Source: Phoenix dactylifera (taxonomy: Eukaryota > Streptophyta > Magnoliopsida > Arecales > Arecaceae). Taken from it: DNA of 64,000 bases. Below, piece after piece: positions 1-11,582 of this stretch. Made by a program: the position numbers and the translations under genes. The stretch covers positions 4,329,775 to 4,393,774 of the forward strand of contig NC_052409.1 in NCBI RefSeq assembly GCF_009389715.1. Direction: 5' to 3'. Numbering within the stretch: the stretch's first letter is position 1; every line of letters begins with the position of its first letter. The notes beneath the pieces were generated by a model. It saw only the letters and a program-made list of their open reading frames with translations, searched no databases and was not told the origin of the DNA.

Positions 1-439
1 GTAAAGATTATGTTTAAATACATAGAACTGACGAAAAAATAATTTATCGAACAACCAAGACTAAAGATTTACATTTACTGGTTAAAGTTAACGAAAATAC
101 CGGGTTCTAACCAATACATTTCATAGCTATAATTTTGTTTCAAAGCATGCATCTAGTGCACCAGCTTAAAATGGGACCAAAACATGTATTTACCATCTCT
201 GTGACCACTTCAGGTTCCAAATGGTAGAAATTTTTTTAAAACAAAATATCAAATCATGGTCATTCTCTTTTAAATTGTTTCATAGAACAAAGGTACTCTA
301 TCAATTTTGGATGTATACATACCAGTTTCCTTATCTGTGCAAGTGAATGTAGGTTTATCTTGTAGATTCATGAATAATATAATTATAGGACATTAAATTC
401 CGTCTTTACCCTAATATTGTATTGGATGGTGAATGATAC

Positions 440-3400
440 CTTCTAACATCGAGAGCAACAAATGGAATTAACCTCTCTGAAAGGAGTTGTGCTATGATCT
501 GAGAAAAAAGTTTACACATAGAAGAAATAATTGGATTGAAGTCATCATTGGACTGATTTACTTAAAATAATTGCAAATGTCAAAGAGGATGATAGTGAAA
601 ACACCTGTCCAACACGGCCAAATCCACATATGATAATATGATCTTGCAGGTCATCAGTCTATACATACAAGCACATCCACAAAAATCTTAGAGATGGAGG
701 ATGAGAAAGCAAACATATAATAACAACAAGAATGATATCAGATCATAAATCAATCCAAGAAGTGCAAACATAAATAACATATAACTATTCTTACTTGGAC
801 ATCAAACTAACTTCTGTGAGTAAAATTAATGCAAGACATACAATCCTAGCATCAGCCAACAGTCAAAACTGGATTATTAGGTAGAATGATACATGCTAAA
901 AGCTGAAAATCAAGCAGCATGCACAAATGCAATATATAATATGTGTTTTGACATTCTCATAGCTAATACTTTTCTCTTATTTTAACAATAAATTCATCGA
1001 TTTCCCCATTATAGAATCTACAGTTCTACAGATAGAAGAACGATGCAAACAGAAATTTACTCATATTTAGTCCATGCTACCCATATCGCGTACCATACAA
1101 GTTAAATATTTGAATAAAATAAACCCAGCACCATGCACCATCTAATATTCTATGCATTCACAAGATGGGGAAAGATTTCCTGAAAGAAACCTTCTACCTG
1201 TGATAAAAATTAGCTTAAAAATTACCTTACCAAGCTCAATCAATAATAATTACAGGACCTATCAGGTATGATGTGACAATTTTTAATCCAGCATAATATT
1301 AGAAAAGTCAAATAATTAGCTTATTTACAAAACAAGAACACCATATCAATTGATATCAGTTTTAATGTGCAAACCTGGATCTTTAACATTTTTTATGATA
1401 ATGAATTCCTTCTCATCCCTGCTTTAAGCATCCAAATCCCAAATTCTGTTATATAAGTTTTCTTTCACACACAGATGCACATAAGTAGAAACACATAAAT
1501 ATGCTCTAGGCTGTTTCTTTGTCAAATTATTACTATGTAAGAAGTTGCTTTGATCTCTTTTTTAGCTGAGAAAAAGCTTCAATAAAACATATATTTTTGT
1601 CTAACAATATGCTGAATACAACATCCAGCTGTAAAACCTGGTATATCTATACATACACACAAGGCACGCCGTCTCGATATCGGGCCCCGTACCAGTGCCA
1701 CCCTATCACTGTGTCGGGATGCCCAGTATGGGAGCTGGTTCGGCGTACTAAGTGTCGATACGCCCTCCGTACCGTATGCCAGTATCGAACTGGTACGGTA
1801 TGGTACATTCGGTACCGCTCGGTTCGGTATGGTATGGCGTACCATGTATACACCTAAACTTGTAAACTAGAAAGTCCAGGATACCCTTTAATTAAACTTT
1901 CCAAATGCCCTAGCCATCACTTACGAAAGGTCCAAACCACCAAAGGAGCATCGACTTATTCAGTTCATCACATTCTTTCCTATAGTTGCAAGCTTCAATG
2001 AGTCATATGTTTTCTTTTATTAGTGTGCTGAATATTCATGTCCGCAACATATCTTAGTGTATGCAAATTATGATTGTAACTAATACTTTGCATTTAAGTA
2101 TAGCTAGTCTTTTTGACCATTGTGATCAAAATTTTGTCTTTAATGTTTAACGAGGACAGCACGGAATCCTGAGCATTTTCTTCCTCGACCAAGTAAAATA
2201 TTTGAACTCTCATACCTCACCCCTCCACTTGGATTATTAAGGTAGCGAAGAGATTATTGATCTTGTAACTTTGTTCCAAATCTCTTTAGAGTTTAAAGGA
2301 AAATGACTTGTTTAACTTCAGAACCATCATCATGCCAACGTCTTGTGGACGGTATTATGAGGGCCATTGCCCATATGTCCTGTCAACATCAAATCATTTT
2401 CCAAATATTTTCAATTTGATTTAACATTTCCTTAGAAACATAATTATTAAATATAGAACACTCAGTCCCTTTTGTCATATAACAATAAAAGTTGTTTCTT
2501 TGTACCTATCCTACTCTGCCTCCTACGGTTCTCCAAAAACTCCATAACTATCACTAAGCACACTTTGATCAACGTCTCCCTCGAGTCTCAAGCTTAATAA
2601 ATTCATAAACTTGAATCACGAGCATCATCATGTTTGTTCCTTACACATAATGTCAATATCTGTACAACCCAAAATCAGCAACTCTCTTTCCCAAATATAT
2701 TGACATCAATGAAGCATTTCTACAAGCATAATAAGGCAAACCAGTGTTTCTCATAACTGACTATGTAAATAGACTCTATTTTTAATGTGAATGTAACCTT
2801 GTCTATCAATTTTCTTTTTCAAGCTATCATGGTATTAGAGCACCTAAAACCTTCCAATTAATGGTACCCGAAAGATGGAAGAAGAATCATTGTTCTGTTG
2901 ATACTTGTATCCAACAGAACCTCAAAGCTAAAACCAGCCAACAATGACTCTTTTAGATTCACGATCATTTTTGTGCCAAAGCTAGCAGTGGTGAGATTTA
3001 TGTTATCTAGACAGCCTCATTTAGGGAACTGACATATATATTAGATATATAAACAATGCCAATATTATTAAGACATATAAAAGAACCAGTGAAGGAAGAA
3101 AAAAAGAAAGACTAAGGAAAAGACCCTTACTTAAAGGAAAGTTAGACTGAGGTCCAAACATTAAGGTTTTCAATTTGGCTCATAAGCTGTTCCCATACCA
3201 GTCAGGTGTCTAAAGGTTTGTTTCACGGCAAACTTTATTCTCACCAAAACAGCCTTACCAAACATTAAGATCAATTCATGTGGGCTTAGATGAGACTTAT
3301 ATAAAGAGATTTTAAAGTCAAACCCGAAGGAGTATACATCTTTCCCAAGTTAAGACAGATCCAACACAAATTGCAATAAGAAACAACGTATAATTCCACT

Positions 3401-6400
3401 CGCAACAAAACTAGTCATGTGATAGCATCTAATAAGTTTGATGACAACAATGTCACACCACTGGTTTCATTTTTCTCTTTTGAGGAATTCCCAGAAGTTC
3501 TGGTTATTCAAGAAAAAGCCAGTACAAGTATATCCAATTCAAGAAAAAGCCAGTACTAGTCTTGTGATAGCATCTAATAAGTTTAATGATAATAATATCA
3601 TGCCACTGGCTTCATTTTTCTCATTTGAGGAATTCACAGAAGTTCTGGTTATTCAAGAAGAAGCCAGTACAACCATATCCACTTCAACAAGTCATTCAGA
3701 TGGGCGAAAAACATATATTTCTCATTTCCAATTTGATAAACAAGAAATTAATCATAAGCAAACCAGTAACCAGAATGAATCTCCACAAATGTAAAAAATG
3801 ATGGAATAATAAAAATAACACATGTCAAAAATAGAATAATTTAAAACACACATTATACCTCGCTTTCTACTGGTAACAGTCTTCTAACATCATTCTGCTC
3901 AAATCTAGATGCAAGAAACTGACCTCCAGCTGCTAACCAAGGCGTAAGAGCCATTGAGATACCAACAACCAGGAACAACAAAGATGAAAGTTGAGAAGAG
4001 AGTATGCCCTACAAAAATAGGCCAGACAAAAAACTAAGTTGGCTTTCACCATGTCAAGCAAACGAAACAGTATCTCTAACTGGACATCATTCCTTTTCTT
4101 GTCTCAATATGGTAATATTAATTTTTGCAGGTACCACATGCTGACTCTTAATGCACATTCTGACACATAGAAGCATGCCTAATGATACAAGAAATATTAT
4201 ACTCAGTTTAGAAAAGCCAACCTGATTTACAGCTTCCCCAAAAGCAACAAAGGCAAATTCCCCACCAGGTGCAAGCAGAAGGCCAACTCTTATTGCAGCT
4301 ATACTTGAAATGCCAAACATTCTACCAACAAAGGCAACCAGTATACCCTTTCCAGCAATCAACAGACTTAATGTCCCAAGAATGACTGGAAAGTTTGAAA
4401 TGAGTAGTTTTGGATCAATTGACATTCCAACCTGAAAAGATGAATGGCCAACAGAAAAAAAATGTGTTAAATGACTAAATGCCAATATTACTGATGATAT
4501 CATTAAGAAAATTAGCCAGCGAAGGTGATGCAGTTCAATCAGTGTAAAATAAGACTATAACATACAACAGGCAGTCAAATTAGGAAATGAACAGAGTTCA
4601 GGCAGTCAAATTAGGAAATGAACAGAGTTCAGTGCTACCAATTTAGTTCGCTAAACAGCAATAATCACAAATACATATATGACAATTTATCAGGTGTCAA
4701 CAAGAGCACTTACTGTCATGAAAAACAGCCCTAGCAGAAGGCCACGATAGGGGGCAATATCTGACTCAACCTGTAATGAAAATTCTGTTTCTGCTAACAG
4801 GAGACCAGCCAAGAATGCTCCTAAAGCCATAGAGAGTCCAGCCTGTCAGGTGAAGAGACTGCAAATTATCAGTTTAAGGAATTCCTGAAAGAAGAAATGA
4901 TATAGCTTTACTTACCCGTGCTGTAAGAAGACTCGTTCCTAAAATAACAAGGAGGGTATTTGCCGAAAAAATCTCTGCATTCTGGTTTTCTGCAATTTGC
5001 TTATAGATCGGCCGAAGAAACTGTCAGGATGCAATATTAGAAAATGGTCAGGATTAATATATCTTAAAATTAAACATATAAATGAATGGAAATCCTGAAC
5101 TTCTATCATGCTGAATCGCGGTCATGCAGTTTTGAGCAACATGGACAAGGTTACACTTATCATGTCCTTTTTCATGGAAAGAGCTTGTTCCATATAGTCA
5201 AAGCTTGCATATATTTAAATGAGTAAGCTAATTATTGTGGTAACAGTTTTTGTAACAATTCCTGTGCAACAACACTTAAATATTTAGAATGGTAGAGATA
5301 TGCAGAAGTTCTGCAATATAAACTTAGTGATGCTGCACGCCCTACAGTAACAAGTTACACGCATGAATTGCTCTTGTAGTCAAAGGATTCAAGTCTTGTG
5401 GCATGGGGAATGCTGGCCACGAGCAGACAGGACACATGTACCATGACCTGCCATGCTAGCACATATGCCATTCCATAACAAAAAAAAGGTTAAAAATGAA
5501 TTTAAGATCCCTTATAAATTAAAAATTATTAAAAAAGTTTTAGAAGTAACATGCGGGCCCTTCTATGGTGTGGGGACAAGTCTTCCGTGGGCCAGCACTT
5601 GAAACCATGATTCAGACTGACTACAGTGGAAAAAAGACAGCTTATCACTAAAAATATTCTGCACGACACAGCAGGTAATAGTAACAGTCGCACAGGCATA
5701 TACAAGTCTGTACTTCAAGAATCAATACTGCAGTGTAACACAGAGGCCATTTAGTGTTGTGCTAAAAATAAAAAAGCCATGGATCTGAAGCATCAAAACT
5801 AATCAGGATTTCAAGTAAAGCAAAGTTCCTATAGTGACATATATGCATGCACTCTTGGCAAACCAACATACACCCCTTCAACACAGATAAACATGCTTAT
5901 GAAGATATTGGAATGAATCAATCATGCACTGCACTAATTTGCATATTCAATTCTATCGCTTCAAATTCAATTTTAGATTCTAAGGGTTAGCCTCACCAAG
6001 CGCCCTCCAGCAATTATGGCAGTGATAGCAACTATCGCTTTCACTGCAGCAAGTCCAAGTGCTTCTGCTATTGCTTGGAAACCAACCTGAGAGAAGCAAG
6101 AAAGTGTTGCTTATATATAAATAACAGAGAGGAGCATGAAGAGTGAAGCATGACTCACTTATATACTAATCTAAGAACGAACCAACATACTCAGAACCAC
6201 TAAAGCATGCAAGCATATATAGAAGATATTGTAGGATATTAACAAGCAGAAAATCTAAGTAGGGAGAAGAATTGGGGGGGGGGGGGGGGGGGGGGGGCGA
6301 GAGAGAGAGAGAGAGTTTACCCCTCCTTTGGAAGAGTTTGGTGAAATAAGAGGTATCAGTATCAGCAAAACCACCACTGCCAAGTCCTGAGAGAGAACAA

Positions 6401-9400
6401 TGTAGAGAGAATATCATCAAAGCCACTGAGCGAGTTTGAATGTTTGATTATACCGGTAAAAGGGCCGGTTCGGCGTATTAAGTATCGGTACACCCGCCCC
6501 ATACCATATACCAGAACGGTATGGTACGCCCTATACCATCCGATATGGTACAATATGGCATACCATGGATACAACTCCTATAAAATCTATGGAACAGAAA
6601 ATATAATCAGGGCCAAACACAAGAAGCATAATACGTTTACATTGCATTTTTCATTCACTATAATCTCCTAGAAAAAACTGGAGCAAACAAGCAACAATAA
6701 GGGGCAATGTGAAACAGTACTCTATCTAAGAACACACAACTCAATAAACATTATAGCTAGCAGAGAAGACAGGAGTCTCACACTGACATTGAGGCTCTTA
6801 ATCTATGGCAGAGTACAAAAGCAGTAAAGCAAAGTTTGGACAAGAAAGCAGATACCTGGAAGAGTAACACAGAAAATGTAGCACGCCCATGCCGTGATGT
6901 GCTCTCCCCTCGTTCTTGCAGCACCTTATGAAGTACAAACGGATACAGACAAGTAAGCTGAACTTCTCATGATATGAACTTTTTGTTAGGTGATTAAGTG
7001 GATTTTTTTTTAAAAAAATATCTATTTAACAAAGGATCATACAACTGAAATATATGCAACAGCACCAAAAAAATGGAATATCAAATATGCATGGTACAAG
7101 AACAATAACTAAAATAACCAATATTTTTGGTTGACATGATAAATTCTAAGTCAAAAAATAGATAATAATACAAATAGAAATTTGTATTATATAGTGAAGC
7201 CAGCTATGAAGACGCAAAATTGCAACTGTAAGCAGGAAAAGTAGGAACATTAAGATCAACTACATCTGGCAAAAATCAGCCAAAACAAGTGTGGTATGTA
7301 GTGACTTGTTAAATTGTTCAAAGGAAGAAGCAAACTTGCAAGCATAAGCCAATAGACCAAAAAAATGCAGATAAAAGATACCTGCAAGACAACTGCTGTA
7401 GATGACAACGCTAGACCATTACCAATGACAATAGCTGCAGGGCCTGGTTGCCCAGAAACAAAGTGAGCAATTAGGCCAACCGTTACAGCAGTCACCAGAA
7501 CCTGCAGTTTGCCAATAACAACTAAATGTGGAAAAAGAACAGCTTGCATAGGACCACATCTATATGAAGGTCACCAAATGAGAATGTTACCTGAGCAGAG
7601 CCTAGCCCAAAAACATATTTCTTCATCGAGCTAAGTCTTTCCACAGAAAGCTGCAAATTGTGAATCAAATATTTCAGAACTCAATCTACAAATGGACTAT
7701 CAATAATGAACATCTAACAAGCCCTAATATTAATTTGGCAAGAAATTTCAGGCAATACCTCAAGCCCAATATTGAACAGCAAAAACACCACTCCAAATTC
7801 AGCAATTGCCTTTGTCCCATGAACGTGGCGGATGATAGATAGCCCATAAGGACCAATCAGGATACCAGCAGCAAGATATCCAAGTACAGGACTACCTAGA
7901 AGAAACCATAAAATAAAACAGACATAATAATGCAACAAAATATGCTTCAAACATGCACCTGAAATTATCACAATTTAAGTGTCCAATGAGAGTGAGTTTC
8001 AATACATTCATGCAAGAAAAAAAACACCATAATCCAAGGCAAGGTTCGCAAATCACGGCACCAGACTCCATACTGGTTCCATTCTGACACAATGTTGGTA
8101 CACCCGATATGGAGGTTGGTTATGTGTATTGGAACTTGATAGACCCTTGTACCGAGTCCTAATTCAATAATGATATGGTATAGTATGCTCAGTATAAAGT
8201 GATACACACCGGTATAGCGAACCTTGATCCAAGGTTTTAATAAGATCAATCTTCCGCTACTGCTATGCGGCCAACCAAATTTAGGTGCTTATGATGTATC
8301 ATTGCCAAAATTACAATGCTATTGCCCAACTTGGCCAAATAAGTGACCGGTATGGCCTCCCAAAGTCATAACCCATCTACGAAACCCAAAAGATCTCAGA
8401 AATCCATTTCTGCCGTAGGAACTGACCTATAATTATTTAATCATTCCTGCATATAACATCATGCTTTTAATAAAGCAATGTCGAGGCAATAAAAATAACT
8501 GCTTAAGGTATCTCTTTCATCAAATCTAATTATAACAATATAACTCGATCCATGTGCTTTCACCAACATTGCATTTAATATACTCTAACCTATTTCCACA
8601 AACTTTTGGAACCTCAATCCTGCACATGTTTCACCAGATTAACAGTTTGAATTCCACAAGTGCAATATATGAACAGACCACCTTCATGTTACCTACAAAA
8701 TGCATATAACGCTAAGGCCTTAGAATCAACCCTTAATCTTAGCCAGAAGAAAAATCATCACTCTCAAGTAATTTACATCATGCTTAACCATTTCCGAAAA
8801 AAGCTTGTCCGGATTTTTTTTATTGGCTTCACCAACCATTCTTGATCATTCATTCCAAGAAGAACAACCTCCTCAGTCAATGCAAGCTTGTTCAAATCCC
8901 TCTCCCCAGATTTACCTATACCTATATACATAGGCACACATGCGCATGCACAAATGCATACATATCTAATAGGTAAACCATCTTCATGATTCGAGGCATA
9001 CTTCAAAATCAAACCTCCACTTTTTTCATGCAGACTTGGAATTGGCATCAGCAGTGTCAACCTTAATGTTGCATCAAATGGTAAGTAGCAACTTAAAACC
9101 AAAGCCACAAAAGAGCATTCACATAATAAAAAAGAAAAGGGTGATCGCAACATCTCAAAGATATAGATGCAAAAAACAAAATATTCATCCAAATATTGAG
9201 ATGAGGGTGAACCTTGGCGCAACGATAAGGTTGCTCCATCATGACCTAGAGCCATAGGTTCAAAACATGGAAACAACCTCTCCAGAGGTAAGGCTGCGTA
9301 CATCTAACACTTTCCAAACCAAGGTTCGTTGTACCTATCGATACCGTACCGAGCATACCATACGATACCAAATCAGTACGCAGTCTCATATACCAACACT

Positions 9401-11504
9401 CAGAACACCTTGCCATCTCGTACCGTATTGCATATCGATACTGTAATAGAATGGTACCGGTACAAGGTTCGATACAGAAACGGCGAACCTTGCTGCAGAC
9501 CTTGCAATAGTGTGAGCCTCGTGCACTAGGCCATCCTTTTTCACCCAAATATTGACATACATATACATATAACAACAGTAATGTTTTTAGAATAAAATTC
9601 AACAAGGAAAATGTTAGCTTACCTCCAGGTATTTTCTGGAATATTGGTACAAATACAACACTAGCTAGAAGTAACCATAGCACATCAAAAAGGGAAGCTT
9701 CTTCTTCTTTTATCTGGAAAGAAATAAGAAAGACAACAACCAAACAGTTTATCAACATAAATGCAACATTAATATCGCATAAAACTAGTGAAAGGCTGCC
9801 TGAAATTTATTAAAATAACTATAGATTAGAAATTGCAAGATATACTTCACCAAGGAATAAATAATTTAGCTGCTACAATCTGAAAGCTTATGAGAAATTT
9901 CAATATAAAAAAGGCATAAACCTCTTCTTGAGGTAAGAGCTCAACAAGTTTTCTTAATCTTTTTGGTATCCTCTTTATTGCTCGAACGACAGGCTTTGCA
10001 GTTGAAGCAACTTCTTCAATACCAGTAACTATATCTGGCTGATAAAGCAAATGAGAATTCTTTTCTGCTCGATTATTAAGAAAGAAAACCCTGTGGGACC
10101 AATCAGAACAAAAGATGGTGTTGTGAGTAGTTAATAGCATACAGTCTTTTAGAATTATCTTTGTTACTTGTACATGGAAATCAGCAGAAAAAAAAGCACA
10201 AGAAAGTAATGGTACAAAGACAAATATTTTCAATGAAATTTATAAGCAGACATAAGTAACATTAGTTGACACTCTTGTATAAAATTGACTTGCCATGTTA
10301 GATGTTGCTTATTTGCAAGTGCTAATCACAAGAGCATATATTGTGGCAAGACATTTTAAGTTTACCATAATGCTGCAGCAAACAATTGTTTCACTAACAC
10401 AAATACACTTTAATCCACATGAGAAAGGATCTCCTAGCATATGAATATACTTTATAAACTAACAGATAATATCTTGTTGCCAATCCAGACAGGCACATAC
10501 ATATTCTTGTATTTGGTTTGAACTTGATCAAATTTAAGCAATTATAAATATTCATATTTTTACTACTACATCTAAATATGGTATTGGGATTAAAGTTTGA
10601 ATGCAAAATCAACCATTTACTAGATAGGCATAGAGCTAATATTTTTGACGCATTGTGCTAGTTTGGATTGTGTATGCAACTCTGCCAGATCTGATCTAAG
10701 GGGGAGGCAGATCCCACTCTACTAGATGTGGACCAAGCAATAAGGTAGCAATGCTAAGTTTTGACCAACACTTAGCTTAACGAGCCTAAGATGATGAAAT
10801 GAAGCTAACTTTTATTCCATATTCAGTGGTATCAAGGATCCAATGACCGACTTACGGCTCTTAAGAGAATAGATCACTAGAGCATCTAATACTTATGCCT
10901 ACTAGGTTGAAAGAATCAATACATAGAACTAAAAGGGAAGAATCTTTTTCCCAAAATACTGATTACGGTTGGTACAGATTTATAAACAAAATTTTAATAT
11001 GCATACCAAATAGCCAATCAACAGCTGCATTATCTACAAATATTTTTGTTCTGCATTTCTTTTTACATACATGTTGATCTCTATACTCATGGCTTCACAC
11101 AACATGGTACTTTGTTGCAGCACAACTGATGTGGAAAATATTTGCCAAGCTAACCTGGGATTAGACCGAAGTGTATAACTTCGGAGTTTTCTGAGGTGCC
11201 CTACCTTGGTAATGGCCAAGGCAGGTGATACAACACGTTGGAAAGCAATTAAAGTCCATTAGTTGCACGCCCACAATCTCGGCAACGGTTACACCAACTC
11301 AGCCATAATCACATGATCGGCAAAATTGCCGTCGTTCGCACCACGAGGAGAACCAATACTATACAGTTATGGCACAACGAGTCGTTACCAAGCAGTTATT
11401 ACACACCCCACCAATTTGGATAACTGACATCGACCCCCTCTTATATATAGGAGAAGCCGGAGGATCTACAGATAAGTCATTTTTACCCCAATCAATCTTT
11501 CAAT

Positions 11505-11582
<78 letters not shown>

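Larger units (their letters stand above)
659..3858 (-). other. KEA intron 13 (3.2 kb)
   Basis: The longest KEA intron separates the last membrane exon from the first TrkA-N exon. It is AT-rich with no credible coding segment. It holds a GGTAC-rich transposon copy at 1660-1846 and a two-copy 144 bp duplication beginning at 3419. I see nothing else in it. Confidence 0.8.

Noticed and set aside
3419..3690. CRISPR-like direct repeats
   Set aside because: There are only two long copies with no regular spacers; it is a simple tandem duplication in a plant intron.
9200..9300. Free-standing tRNA gene
   Set aside because: A-box and B-box-like words are present, but the segment does not form a full tRNA and continues into a SINE body flanked by target duplications.
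8773..9303. ORF of 176 aa on the minus strand in KEA intron 3
   Set aside because: It overlaps the SINE and unique intron sequence, has no recognisable domain, and the KEA splice sites on both sides account for the region.
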